A DNA stretch of 49,609 nt from Selenomonadales bacterium (GCA_029975165.1 JARKPR010000015.1:1-49609); one strand, 5' to 3'; shown: positions 1 through 9,342, counted from the first letter of the stretch. The notes: generated by a model from the sequence alone, not told the origin. Translations and numbers: made by a program.

Positions 1-1386
<1,386 letters not shown>

Positions 1387-1440
1387 GCCGGTCGGGGGCA
1401 TCACCGGCCCCGCCGCTACATATACTATCATTATGCGAAC

Positions 1441-1470
1441 ACTGTTGGGCCCGCCAACAGTTTCTTTTTT
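1441..1470 (+). terminator. Intrinsic terminator after pyrG
   Basis: A perfect 8-bp stem (ACTGTTGG / CCAACAGT) with loop GCCCG is followed by TTCTTTTTT. It separates pyrG from sppA. Confidence 0.85.
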
Positions 1471-1492
1471 AAGATCACTTTGAGGGAAAGGT

Positions 1493-2446
1493 GTGGGTGC
1501 CTTGTTCAAGCGGTCGGTGGTTATCCTCATCGCGGTGGTCGTGTTTGTGTCGCTGGCGGCGGCGGCTTTCCTCGTGCCCGGCCTGAAGGCCAGGCGGTCG
1601 GACGGCGAGGGCAGCAAGGTGGCGATAATCTACGTGGACGGGGTGATCGTGGGCGGCCGCGGCCAGGCCGGGCTGCTGGGCGAGAGCGGCGGCACGGACG
1701 CGGTCATCAGGCAGCTGCACCAGGCGCGCGACGATAAGACGGTGAAGGCGGTCGTGCTGCGGATCAACAGCCCGGGCGGCAGCGCGCCGGCGTCCCAGGA
1801 GGTGGGGACGGAGATCAAGAAGCTCCGCGCCACCGGCAAGCCGGTGGTGGTGTCGATGGGCGACGTGGCGGCCTCGGGCGGCTACTGGCTGGCGGCGGTG
1901 ACCGACCGCATCTATGCCAACCCGGCGACGCTGACGGGCAGCATCGGCGTTTATATCCCCTACACCAACTGGCAGGAGCTGTACCGGAAGATCGGCCTGC
2001 AGTCGGAGAAGATCAAGAGCGGGCCGCATAAGGATATCCTGTCCCCCGAGCGGCCGATGACGGCCGAGGAGCGGGCCATCATCCAGAGGATGGTCGACGA
2101 GCTGTACGGCCAGTTCGTGGCCGTGGTGGCCGAGGGCAGGAAGATGGAGCCGGCCAAGGTGCGCCAGTTGGCTGACGGCCGCATTTACACCGGCAGCCAG
2201 GCGAAGGAGCTCGGCCTGGTGGATGAATTGGGCACGATGTACGACGCGATCGACGGGGCGGCGGCGCTGGCCGGCATCGCCGGCAAGCCGGCGCTGAAGG
2301 AGTACGGCAAGCTCAGCCCGTGGTCGCTGCTGTTCGGGCCGCAGGACGAGTTCAGCCTCGAGCGGCTGTTTTTCCGCCAGATGCGGCAGGAGCTGCCGCT
2401 GACCGCGCCGCTGGCGCTGCCGGAAAAGCTGCCGGAGAAGTGGTAG
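1493..2446 (+). CDS. sppA: Signal peptide peptidase SppA (S49 family, short form)
   Basis: Membrane-anchored serine protease that degrades signal peptides left after secretion. It has an N-terminal membrane segment at residues ~8-30 and then one S49 domain. The Ser/Lys dyad is readable: Ser128 in GDVAASGG and Lys180 in KSGPHKD. Their 52-residue spacing equals that recalled for B. subtilis SppA. The length of 317 residues fits the short Gram-positive type rather than the duplicated E. coli form. The GTG start at 1493 is preceded by GAGGGAAAGG. The next gene starts 8 bp after its stop, so co-transcription is likely. Confidence 0.93.
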   Translation: MGALFKRSVVILIAVVVFVSLAAAAFLVPGLKARRSDGEGSKVAIIYVDGVIVGGRGQAGLLGESGGTDAVIRQLHQARDDKTVKAVVLRINSPGGSAPASQEVGTEIKKLRATGKPVVVSMGDVAASGGYWLAAVTDRIYANPATLTGSIGVYIPYTNWQELYRKIGLQSEKIKSGPHKDILSPERPMTAEERAIIQRMVDELYGQFVAVVAEGRKMEPAKVRQLADGRIYTGSQAKELGLVDELGTMYDAIDGAAALAGIAGKPALKEYGKLSPWSLLFGPQDEFSLERLFFRQMRQELPLTAPLALPEKLPEKW

Positions 2447-2453
2447 GTGAGCC

Positions 2454-3032
2454 GTGATGGGGCCGTTTTTGGAGATTCTTTATGACGTTCTTTTCAGCCC
2501 GGCAGCGGCGATGAGGCAGATCGCCGCCCGGCAGCCGGTGGGCCAGGCGTTCGGCGCCTTCCTGCTCAGCGTGCTCATCCCGGCGGGGGCGGCGTATTTC
2601 GTGCTGCAGACGTTCGGGGCGGGGAAGTTCAGCGGCGCGGCGATTTTCGTCGCCATTGCCGCCAGGCTGGCGGCCTGGTTCGTGGGGGCGGCCATCCTCC
2701 AGCTGGTCGCCGAGTTCTACGGCGGCCGTGGGACGGCGCTGGGCCTGTTCGCGGCCATCGGCTTCGCCCACCTGCCGGCGATTTTCGTCGTGCCGCTGGC
2801 GGTGGCTGCGCTGCTGCTGCCGGCCGGGGCGGCGGCGATCGTCCTCGCCGCCGGCGGCCTCGTGCTGCTGCTGTGGATTTTGTCGCTGGTGGTTGTCGCC
2901 ATCCAGGGAGCGCATGGCTTCGGCGCCGCCAAGGCGGTGTTGGTACTGCTGACGCCGCTGCTGGCGGCGGCGGCCGTTGCCGTGGCGGTCGCGGTGTTCG
3001 TCGGCACGGCTTTCTGGCCGCTGCTGGGATGA
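2454..3032 (+). CDS. Yip1-domain integral membrane protein
   Basis: A 192-residue, very hydrophobic protein with about five membrane segments. The N-terminal cytoplasmic stretch (residues ~1-25, including LFSPAAAMRQIAARQPVGQA) is the type of entry sequence seen in bacterial Yip1-family proteins. Molecular function is unknown. Start is GTG ATG at 2454/2457, 7 bases after sppA. Its stop overlaps the ATG of the following lipoprotein gene (ATGA), so the three genes probably form one unit at the cell envelope. Confidence 0.75.
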   Translation: MMGPFLEILYDVLFSPAAAMRQIAARQPVGQAFGAFLLSVLIPAGAAYFVLQTFGAGKFSGAAIFVAIAARLAAWFVGAAILQLVAEFYGGRGTALGLFAAIGFAHLPAIFVVPLAVAALLLPAGAAAIVLAAGGLVLLLWILSLVVVAIQGAHGFGAAKAVLVLLTPLLAAAAVAVAVAVFVGTAFWPLLG

Positions 3033-5371
3033 GCGGCATGGGTAGGTGGCTTTGTCTGCTGGCGGCGGCGCTGCTGCTGGCGGGGTGTTCGCCGGGACGG
3101 CCGGCGCCGCAGACCGGCCTGGCGCCGCAGCCGCCGGAGGTGCTGGCGGCGTGGGGACTGCCGGACGGCCTGGCGGAGCAGGGGACAGGCAACAGCTGCC
3201 GCGTGGTTACGGGCGCCTATCTGGCGGCGCCGGCGGCGCTGGAGCTGGCAGCCGGCGGCCAGGGGGAGCTGGAGTATTTCCGCGAGGCGCCGGCCGGCGA
3301 GCTTTGGGGCCGGGGCCGGGTGCAGTTTTTGTCGACGATGGGGGCGGGACGGATAAAGCTGACCGCCCTCGACGCGGCCGGCCGCCCGCTGGCCGCGGCA
3401 GGCTGGGTGTACACCGGCCCGCTGCCGGCGGGCGACGCGGCGACGCGGTGGCGGGACAGCCGCTATACCGCCAATTATGTGGGCGGTTGGCTGGCGTTCG
3501 ATTATAATGTGGCCGAGCTGTTCGCCGCTTGGCCGGAGGTGGCCGCGCGGGCGGCGAAATACCGGCTGGGCGTGACGGTGGGCCAGGGCCAGCACGCGCT
3601 GGTGACGGCGCTGGGGCTGGAGAGCAGGCCGGCGGCGGCGGTGCGGGTGACGGCGGCCGCGGCGGCGCTGATCGCCGAGCTGGGCCAGGAGATGACGGTG
3701 GCCGCCGAGGTGGAGAATGTCACGTCCCGGCCGCTGGCCGACGTGAAGGTGGCGTTCGTCGAGCCTTACGGCTACGGCCTGACGGTGGGGGGGGACAGGC
3801 AGCAGGTGATCGCCGGCCTGGCGCCGGGCGAGAAACGGCGCTTGGCCTGGCAGGTGCGGGCCCAGCGCCCCGACGCGGTCAACCTCGGTAAGCCGTGGGC
3901 GGCGGGCTTCGCGGTGAACGGCGAGGCCGTGGCGGCGCAGACGCTGGTGGCGGTGGCCGATCCGCGGCCTGGCAAGGTGTTTTACGTGATGACCGAGGAT
4001 CTGGAGGCGATCGACGGCGCGGGCTACGCGGCGGCGTGGGGCAATTGCGACGGCTGGCTGCAGCCTGAGGAGCTGAGGGTCCAGATGGTCGGGAAGTCCG
4101 AGCGGCTGAACGCGATCGCCGAGCGGCACGGGGCGAAGTGGACGCATTACATCGCCTGGCCGCTGGTGGAGGCGGCCCGCTGGGCGGGGAGCGTGTCGGC
4201 GAGCGGCGAGTGGCCGAAGGCGGCCGAGGCCATCGCCCGCTCGGTGCGCGAGCAGTCGGCCCGCGGCCACGAGTACGGCATCCATATGCATTCGGATTAC
4301 GACCCCTATCTGCCGGGCAATCTGCTTTCCTACAACCCGGCGGTGGACGGGCTGTGGGCCAACCACCTGCGCCACGGCTGGGCCCATTCGCTGGTCAGCG
4401 AGGGGAATTACGGCGATTATGCGAGCCGCACGGGCTTGCTGTATGCCTACCAGCGCCAGTTGGACGAGCTGGCGGCGTTTTCGCCGCACGGGCAGCTGAC
4501 AACGGCCCGGGCGGGGTCGTTCGACTTCGGAAACGGCGCGGCGTCGGAGGCCATGAGCACGCGGGCCTACCGCAAGGTCGGCCTGCTGGCCGGGAGCGAC
4601 GCCGACGGCAACCGCGGCGGCGTGACGGCGGGCGACTGGGGGCAGGAGATTTATCTTGCCAGGCCGGACGATATCAACGCGCGGGCTGACCGGCTGACCG
4701 ACACCGGGCTGGTCGAGTTCCGGCCGACGCCGCGCGAGTTTATCCAGTATGACAGCCAGAGCGCGGCGGCGATGAACGCCAAGGTGGACGAGGGGATGGC
4801 GGTCTACGCCGCCGGCGGCCGGGTGGCGCCGGGGGTCCATGCCGTGGTCGGCTTCACGCACGCCATGTTCGTGATGGGCGAGGGCGGCTGGCGGAGCACG
4901 GAGGGCGGCCAGTTCGCCGCCCTGGACGGGCATCTGGCCTACCTTAAGGAGCGGTACGCCGACAAGGGGCTGCTGGCGTTCGCCACGGCCGGGGAGCTTG
5001 TGCGGGCTTACCTCGACTATTACGCGCCGGTCCCGGTGGCGGTGTACGGACCGCGCCGCTCGGCCGGCTGGCTGAAGAGCGAGTATCCCGTGATCCTGCT
5101 GGGGCGGGATATACCTGTCGACGCGGCCCACCCGCACAAGGTGGCGGTCAAGTATCCCCTCTATCTGCGGGATGCGGCCTACCGCGTCAGCGTGCTGAAA
5201 AACGGCCGGCCGGTGTACACGACCTGGAGTCTGCCGACCGCGGACAACGACGTGGTTTTTACCGCCGACGACAAAGAGGCGAGCTATACGCTGGAGATTT
5301 ACCACAACGAGGTAATAGGCGGGGCGCTCAAGCTCTGGCGGCAGGTTAAGGCGCGCTTGTTCCGCGGTTGA
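3029..5371 (+). CDS. Large lipoprotein with a deacetylase-like C-terminal half, function unknown
   Basis: 780 residues. The N-terminus is a lipoprotein signal with lipobox LAGC (Cys20), so the protein should be anchored outside the cytoplasmic membrane. Residues ~200-290 look like a beta-sandwich of the CARDB/NEW3 type (VENVTSRPL, LAPGEKRRL). Residues ~315-690 form an alpha/beta region with MTEDLEAID near 320, HEYGIHMHSDYDP near 415-427 and GFTHAMF further on. Acidic and HxH motifs of this kind recall the NodB/polysaccharide-deacetylase fold, but I cannot assign the family. The ATG at 3029 overlaps the previous stop; an ATG at 3038 is possible. It may act on an envelope polysaccharide (inference). 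Confidence 0.7.
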   Translation: MSGMGRWLCLLAAALLLAGCSPGRPAPQTGLAPQPPEVLAAWGLPDGLAEQGTGNSCRVVTGAYLAAPAALELAAGGQGELEYFREAPAGELWGRGRVQFLSTMGAGRIKLTALDAAGRPLAAAGWVYTGPLPAGDAATRWRDSRYTANYVGGWLAFDYNVAELFAAWPEVAARAAKYRLGVTVGQGQHALVTALGLESRPAAAVRVTAAAAALIAELGQEMTVAAEVENVTSRPLADVKVAFVEPYGYGLTVGGDRQQVIAGLAPGEKRRLAWQVRAQRPDAVNLGKPWAAGFAVNGEAVAAQTLVAVADPRPGKVFYVMTEDLEAIDGAGYAAAWGNCDGWLQPEELRVQMVGKSERLNAIAERHGAKWTHYIAWPLVEAARWAGSVSASGEWPKAAEAIARSVREQSARGHEYGIHMHSDYDPYLPGNLLSYNPAVDGLWANHLRHGWAHSLVSEGNYGDYASRTGLLYAYQRQLDELAAFSPHGQLTTARAGSFDFGNGAASEAMSTRAYRKVGLLAGSDADGNRGGVTAGDWGQEIYLARPDDINARADRLTDTGLVEFRPTPREFIQYDSQSAAAMNAKVDEGMAVYAAGGRVAPGVHAVVGFTHAMFVMGEGGWRSTEGGQFAALDGHLAYLKERYADKGLLAFATAGELVRAYLDYYAPVPVAVYGPRRSAGWLKSEYPVILLGRDIPVDAAHPHKVAVKYPLYLRDAAYRVSVLKNGRPVYTTWSLPTADNDVVFTADDKEASYTLEIYHNEVIGGALKLWRQVKARLFRG

Positions 5372-5414
5372 TGGTGGAAAAAATTCAGAATTGCAATTAT
5401 TTTCCATTTTGCAG

Positions 5415-5442
5415 GGAGGATAATTGTCGGTGCATGGGGAAT
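5415..5442 (+). promoter_or_regulatory. Sigma-H-type promoter of spo0F with a 0A-box-like site
   Basis: GGAGGATAA (5415-5423), 12 bases, then GGGGAAT (5436-5442) match the recalled sigma-H consensus RNAGGAWWW-N11/12-RNNGAAT at every defined position. The spacer holds TTGTCGG (5424-5430), one base off a Spo0A-box core. It lies 34 bases before the spo0F start. B. subtilis spo0F also has a sigma-H promoter controlled by Spo0A. Confidence 0.7.
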
Positions 5443-5475
5443 AGAGAGGTACGATTGGCGGAGGAGGCTTTTGCT

Positions 5476-5874
5476 ATGACGCAAAAACGGTCGGTAGTGC
5501 TTATCATCGATGATCAGCCTGGTATCCGGCGGCTTCTCACCGAGGTGCTGCAGGAGGAGGGCTACATCGTGCTGGAGGCGGGCAATGGCTACGACGGCCT
5601 GCAGAAGGCCCGCGAAGGTCATCCGTCGCTCATTCTCATGGATATGAAGATGCCGGGCATGGACGGCATCGAGACGCTGCGCGAGCTGCGGCGCATGGGC
5701 ATCGGCGGCAAGGTGATCATGATGACGGCTTACGGCGAGCTCGACCTGGTCACGGAGGCCAAGGAGATCGGCGCCGCCGATTATATCACCAAGCCGTTCG
5801 ACATCGTTGCCCTGTGCGAGATGATTAACAGGAATCTGGCCAGCCCCGCGCCCAGCCGGCTGGCGATAAGCTGA
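5476..5874 (+). CDS. spo0F: Sporulation phosphorelay response regulator Spo0F
   Basis: Single-domain receiver of 132 residues with no output domain. It carries phosphate between sensor kinases and the Spo0B/Spo0A arm of the sporulation phosphorelay. Receiver signatures are in order: acidic pair in IIDDQPG, phospho-acceptor Asp in LILMDMKMPGMDG, the switch Thr in MMTAYGE and Lys in ITKPFD. The ATG at 5476 is chosen because GGAGGAG precedes it and it gives the family length; the frame is open further upstream. The promoter is of sigma-H type. A GC-rich terminator follows at 5918. Confidence 0.9.
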   Translation: MTQKRSVVLIIDDQPGIRRLLTEVLQEEGYIVLEAGNGYDGLQKAREGHPSLILMDMKMPGMDGIETLRELRRMGIGGKVIMMTAYGELDLVTEAKEIGAADYITKPFDIVALCEMINRNLASPAPSRLAIS

Positions 5875-5917
5875 CGGCAGGCGGCGGCGATGCCGTCTGC
5901 CGTGCGGGTTGCCTTTG

Positions 5918-5948
5918 CCGGGGTTGAGGCAAGGCCCCGGTTTTGTCT
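5918..5948 (+). terminator. Terminator after spo0F
   Basis: CCGGGG (5918-5923) pairs with CCCCGG (5935-5940) around an 11-base loop and is followed by TTTTGTCTT. Confidence 0.6.
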
Positions 5949-5992
5949 TCGCAAGGGTGTTTCGCCGGCCGGGAATGGAGGACGGCAGGTCA

Positions 5993-6031
5993 TTCGCCGT
6001 CACCGGCAGGAAATTTTTCCTTACCGGCGAA
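5993..6031 (+). other. Bulged hairpin in the leader of the zinc-ribbon gene
   Basis: TTCGCCG (5993-) pairs with CGGCGAA (ending 6031), and inside it CCGG.AGGAAA faces TTTCCT..CCGG. The stem has a short bulge on the left strand and no T-run. It ends about 25 bases before the ATG at 6058. It could be a 5' leader structure; function unknown. Confidence 0.4.
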
Positions 6032-6057
6032 GTACCTAGAGGTGAAGGGGGATAAAT

Positions 6058-6687
6058 ATGCTCGTCAATACCGTGTCCACGCTTGCCCTGTACTGTTCGC
6101 ACTGCGGCAAGATTGAAATGCATGACCTGTCCCGCTTTTCCCTTAAAAGTTCGGTCGGGCGCGAGCTCAGCTGCGGCTGCGGTCAACGTCTGGCGACCGT
6201 GTCCGGGGTGGGCCACGACCAGTACCTTCTCGATATACCGTGCGTCGTCTGCGAGACGAGCCATGTCGTGTGCGTGAATGTCAAGGATTTCTGGCAGGGA
6301 CGCGTGAACAAGATATATTGCGCGGCCGCCAATCTCGAGCTGGGCTTCAGCGGCGAACGGGGCGCCATCGAGAAGGCGATCGCCGACCAGCAGCGCGAGT
6401 TCGCCAGCATGGTCCGCGACATGGCGAACGAGGATTTCATCGATAATTCCCGGGTGATGTTCGAGGTGCTCAACCGGGTTCACGATATCGCCGAGCGCGG
6501 CGGGGTGTTCTGCCGCTGCGGCGGCGGCGTCATCGAGGCCGACGTCCAGCCCGATTCGATCGAGCTGGTATGCGCGCATTGCAACGGCCGGCGGGTAATC
6601 GCCGCCAGGACTGAGGCCGATTTGCTGGCGGTGAAGGCGCTGGCGACCATCGAGCTTATCCCCGGCCGCCGTTCCCATCGCCGCTGA
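6058..6687 (+). CDS. Conserved zinc-ribbon-like protein, function unknown
   Basis: 209 residues with no signal peptide or membrane segment. Five cysteine pairs are visible: C13/C16 (CSHC), C39/C41, C62/C65 (CVVC), C152/C154 and C172/C175 (CAHC). The ends look like zinc ribbons, with an alpha-helical middle at residues ~100-150 (GAIEKAIADQQREFASMV). The start at 6058 has GGTGAAGGGGG upstream. It lies between spo0F and the transaldolase gene, with only 16 bases to the latter, so it is probably co-transcribed with it. I do not recognise a named family. Confidence 0.75.
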   Translation: MLVNTVSTLALYCSHCGKIEMHDLSRFSLKSSVGRELSCGCGQRLATVSGVGHDQYLLDIPCVVCETSHVVCVNVKDFWQGRVNKIYCAAANLELGFSGERGAIEKAIADQQREFASMVRDMANEDFIDNSRVMFEVLNRVHDIAERGGVFCRCGGGVIEADVQPDSIELVCAHCNGRRVIAARTEADLLAVKALATIELIPGRRSHRR

Positions 6688-6703
6688 CGGGAGGGATTGA
6701 GTG

Positions 6704-7348
6704 ATGAGGTTTTTTCTCGATACCGCCAATATCAAGGAGATAACCCAGACCGTGTCCTTGGGCGTGATCGCGGGGGTTACGACCAACCCGTCGCTGATCG
6801 CCAAGGAGAAGCAGGATATCAGGAAGGTGATCGGCGCGATCGCCGCCATCGTCCCCGGGCCGGTGAGCGCCGAGGTCGTCAGCACGACGGCCGCCGACAT
6901 GGTGCCCGAGGCGCGGGAGCTGGCGAGGATCGCCCCCAATGTCGTCGTCAAGGTGCCGCTGAACGCCGAGGGGCTGAAGACGGTGAATGCCCTGGCCGCC
7001 GAGGGGATCAAGACGAACGTGACGCTGATTTTTTCCGTCAACCAGGCGCTGTTCGCCGCCCGGGCCGGGGCGTCGTTCGTGAGCCCCTTCGTGGGGAGGC
7101 TGGACGACATCGGCCACGACGGGATGGCGCTGGTGAACGAGATCGCCGACGTTTTCGCCATCCACGGCATCGAGACGGAGATCATCGCCGCCAGTATCCG
7201 CCACCCGCTGCACATCGTCCAGGCCGCGAAGGCGGGGGCCAATATCGCGACGGTGCCTTATAAGGTGCTGACCGCGGCGCTCGCCCATCCGCTGACCGAC
7301 GCGGGCATCAAGAGGTTCCTCGAGGACTGGCAGAGCGCCAATCTTTGA
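6704..7348 (+). CDS. fsa: Small transaldolase / fructose-6-phosphate aldolase type
   Basis: TIM-barrel class I aldolase of 214 residues, the length of the small TalC/FSA-type group rather than classical transaldolase. It begins [10 protein letters not shown]. The Schiff-base Lys is Lys83 in [11 protein letters not shown], and TTNPSL is the usual second motif. It should transfer or cleave dihydroxyacetone units in the pentose-phosphate pathway. In Firmicutes without classical transaldolase this type usually serves as transaldolase. GGGAGGG lies upstream; a GTG at 6701 is the alternative start. A terminator follows at 7368. Confidence 0.92.
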   Translation: MRFFLDTANIKEITQTVSLGVIAGVTTNPSLIAKEKQDIRKVIGAIAAIVPGPVSAEVVSTTAADMVPEARELARIAPNVVVKVPLNAEGLKTVNALAAEGIKTNVTLIFSVNQALFAARAGASFVSPFVGRLDDIGHDGMALVNEIADVFAIHGIETEIIAASIRHPLHIVQAAKAGANIATVPYKVLTAALAHPLTDAGIKRFLEDWQSANL

Positions 7349-7367
7349 CAGGAAAAATAGTACGAAG

Positions 7368-7402
7368 GCTGCCGGCACGGCTGTGCGCACCGGCAGCTTT
7401 TC
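7368..7402 (+). terminator. Terminator after the transaldolase gene
   Basis: GCTGCCGG (7368-7375) pairs perfectly with CCGGCAGC (7390-7397) and is followed by TTTTCTG. Confidence 0.85.
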
Positions 7403-7509
7403 TGCGTCCAGGGGGCATTTTTGCGGTTTTTCTACAGTTATTTACAAATTAGGCAGCCGGGTTTGCGGGCGGCCTGCCTTTTCCAGGCCAGGAAAGGGGC
7501 GCCATAATA

Positions 7510-7540
7510 TGCATAAAAAAGCAACCCGGGGCTTATGATA
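7510..7540 (+). promoter_or_regulatory. Sigma-G-like promoter of the LysM/M23 gene
   Basis: TGCATA (7510-7515), 18 bases, TATGATA (7534-7540). This is the same geometry as the candidate forespore promoters before fin, spoVT and gerA in this window. It lies 32 bases before the likely start at 7573. Confidence 0.45.
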
Positions 7541-7572
7541 GTAAGGGGCAGTCCATACGCGAGGTGATGCTG

Positions 7573-8433
7573 ATGCAGGTGATGCTGGTGATGGTGCTTA
7601 CGGTCGGCGTTCTGCTGTTCGGCCATGTGGCGGTGCTGGCGGCGAGGACCGCCGTGCCGGCGCGGCCGGCGGCGACGGCGCCGGCACCCGTGCCGCCGGC
7701 CGCTCCGCCGGCCGCGCCGGCGGCCGATCCCAAGCCGGACATCAAGGTCCACACGGTGGCCGAGGGCGATACCTTGAGCGAGATCGCCGCCTGTTACGGC
7801 ATTGATGTCGATACGCTGCTGGGGGCCAACCCGGATGTGGACGAGTTTATCCGCCCCGGGGACAAGCTGGTCATCCTGCCGCGCAAGGGCGTGCTGCACG
7901 AGGTGGCCGACGGCGACACGCTGTGGACGCTGGCCAGGGCGTACGGCGTGGACGAGGCCGCGATTATGGCGGCCAACGGCAAGGCGGACGATGTGCTGGC
8001 GGTGGGCGAGAGGCTGTTCGTCCCCGGCGGCCGGCCGCGGGCGATGGCCGCGTCCCGCGGCTACGGCGCACGGTTCGTATGGCCGGCGGCAGGTGATATT
8101 ACTTCGCCGTTCGGGTACCGCTGGGGGCGCCACCACGACGGCATCGATATCGCCGCGGCGGCGGGCGCGCCGGCGCGGGCCGCGCGGGCCGGGCGGACGG
8201 CGTTCGCCGGATGGCGGGGCGGCTACGGCAATATGGTGCTGCTGGACCACGGACAGGGTTACATGACGCTGTACGCGCATTTGGACGAGTGCGCGGTGGA
8301 GCGCGGCCAGTACGTGGCGACCGGCCAGGTGATCGGCTATGTGGGCGACACGGGGTATTCGTTCGGGGCCCATTTGCATTTCGAGGTGTGGCGGGAGGGG
8401 CAGGCGGTGGATCCGCTGCCGTTCCTGCCGTAG
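7573..8433 (+). CDS. LysM-containing M23 (LytM-type) peptidase
   Basis: 286 residues: an N-terminal membrane or signal segment (residues ~3-24), an Ala/Pro-rich linker, two LysM peptidoglycan-binding repeats (~58-102 and ~107-150; EGDTLSEIA and DGDTLWTLA), then an M23 endopeptidase domain (~178-280). Zinc ligands are intact: HHDGID supplies His/Asp and HLHFE the HxH pair, so it should cleave peptidoglycan cross-bridges outside the membrane. Several starts are possible (GTG 7564, ATG 7567); ATG 7573 has GAGGTGA at a good distance. The upstream promoter suggests forespore expression, and a SpoIIQ-like role is conceivable but unproven. Confidence 0.88.
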   Translation: MQVMLVMVLTVGVLLFGHVAVLAARTAVPARPAATAPAPVPPAAPPAAPAADPKPDIKVHTVAEGDTLSEIAACYGIDVDTLLGANPDVDEFIRPGDKLVILPRKGVLHEVADGDTLWTLARAYGVDEAAIMAANGKADDVLAVGERLFVPGGRPRAMAASRGYGARFVWPAAGDITSPFGYRWGRHHDGIDIAAAAGAPARAARAGRTAFAGWRGGYGNMVLLDHGQGYMTLYAHLDECAVERGQYVATGQVIGYVGDTGYSFGAHLHFEVWREGQAVDPLPFLP

Positions 8434-8434
8434 G

Positions 8435-8581
8435 GCAGGCCGCCCAGCAGCGCCCATCTGCGGCGTTGCTCCCTTCCGGTGCGCCCCGCACAATGTTCGT
8501 CAGAACAATCGCCAATCATTCGGGAGCGCTGACAAGGCTGGCGTAATCAGGACGTGCATCTGGGCCTTCTGGACGGCCTGC
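8435..8581. repeat. Palindromic repeat, copy A
   Basis: Outer arms 8435-8456 and 8561-8581 are inverted and nearly complementary (GCAGGCCG, CCAG and CCCA are shared). Inside the left arm lies the core CATCTGCGGCGTTGCTCC and inside the right arm GTGCATCTGG. The same core occurs at 17132, 35343 and 36524. It starts directly after the stop codon of the M23 gene. The middle, about 75 bases, is unlike the other copies. Confidence 0.75.
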
Positions 8582-8643
8582 GAATCGGGTCAGGGAAAAG
8601 ACGGACAATCGAGCGGCCGGAATGCTCCGGCCGCGGTTTTGTT

Positions 8644-8674
8644 TGTATATCGCCTTGTGGCGGCGGGGATAATA
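8644..8674 (+). promoter_or_regulatory. Sigma-F-type promoter of the prsW-like/fin pair
   Basis: TGTATA (8644-8649), 18 bases, GATAATA (8668-8674). The extended -10 reads GGGGATAATA and fits the recalled sigma-F form GGNRANANTW exactly. fin of B. subtilis is a sigma-F gene, which supports the call. Confidence 0.6.
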
Positions 8675-8710
8675 GGGTTAGCAGATTTTTCCGTCCGGCC
8701 GGGAGAGCAT

Positions 8711-9112
8711 ATGGCCTATGTTTTAGCCGTCTTGATGGCGGCGCTGAGTTTCCTGCTCAACCGCGCGGCGCTTAGGTTCGCCGGGGCGAAGGCGGTGGTG
8801 ACCTGGGGCCCGGCCCTGGAGGAGGCGGCGAAGACGGCGCCGGCCGTTTGGCTGGGGGCGGATGTGCTTTTGACCCATGCGCTGTTCGGGGTGGTCGAAG
8901 CGGGCTACGATTTGCGGACGAGCCCGGCGAACGGGCCGGCGGCGGCGCTGCTGAGCGTGGCGGGGCACACGCTGTTCGGCGCCCTGACGGTGGCGGCGCT
9001 GTATTTGACCGGCAGCCTGGCGCTTGCCGTGGGGGCCGGGGTGGCGGCCCATATCGCCTGGAACGCCGCCCTGATCCGCCTCACGGCAGGACGGGAAAGG
9101 AAAGAGCGATGA
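8711..9112 (+). CDS. Miniature PrsW-like membrane protein
   Basis: 133 residues with about four membrane segments. Motifs typical of the PrsW/CPBP-type intramembrane protease superfamily occur in order: EEAAK (residues 37-41), a Glu/Asp pair at 63/67 (VVEAGYD), GHTLFG (His86) and HIAWN (His114). The protein is much shorter than B. subtilis PrsW (~218 residues). The start is ATG 8711 behind GGGAGAG. It overlaps fin by ATGA and shares a sigma-F-type promoter with it, so forespore expression is likely. Family assignment rests on motifs only; protease activity is inference. Confidence 0.6.
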   Translation: MAYVLAVLMAALSFLLNRAALRFAGAKAVVTWGPALEEAAKTAPAVWLGADVLLTHALFGVVEAGYDLRTSPANGPAAALLSVAGHTLFGALTVAALYLTGSLALAVGAGVAAHIAWNAALIRLTAGRERKER

Positions 9113-9342
9113 GGATCCATTATAGTTGCGACAACTGCGGCCGGCCAATCGATGCCATCGAGGTCGACGCCGTCGACGAGGCGAGGTTCGGGTTCGACTG
9201 CCTGACGGCCGAGGAACGGCGGGATATGATCCGTTACGACGAGGCCGAAAATGTCATGTACGTGCAGTCGTTGTGCGACGCCTGCATCGAGGCGATGGGC
9301 CTGCCGGGCACGGCCGCGCCGCCCCAGGGCTGGCTGCACTGA
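9109..9342 (+). CDS. fin: Anti-sigma-F factor Fin family protein
   Basis: 77 residues, similar in length and layout to B. subtilis Fin (YabK). It has two zinc-binding pairs, C7/C10 (CDNCG) and C56/C59 (CDAC), around a middle with GFDCLTAEERRDMI, which parallels GFHHLTNEERNEMI recalled for Fin. Fin dampens sigma-F activity in the forespore so that sigma-G can take over. Position supports the call: in B. subtilis fin also sits directly before mfd. The ATG overlaps the stop of the PrsW-like gene. Confidence 0.88.
   Translation: MRIHYSCDNCGRPIDAIEVDAVDEARFGFDCLTAEERRDMIRYDEAENVMYVQSLCDACIEAMGLPGTAAPPQGWLH

Noticed and set aside
1419-1430. TATACTATCA box upstream of sppA, similar to the spoVT -10
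   Set aside because: The -35 (GGCATC) is poor, and a perfect terminator hairpin at 1441-1470 would stop any RNA started there before sppA.
2717-5407. 896-codon open frame on the minus strand opposite the large lipoprotein
   Set aside because: It is rich in Arg, Pro, His and Gln with no domain or ribosome site; it is the antisense shadow of a GC-rich gene.
7449-7482. Second terminator after the transaldolase gene (AGGCAG...CTGCCTTTT)
   Set aside because: The stem is short and interrupted, and a perfect terminator already lies at 7368-7402.
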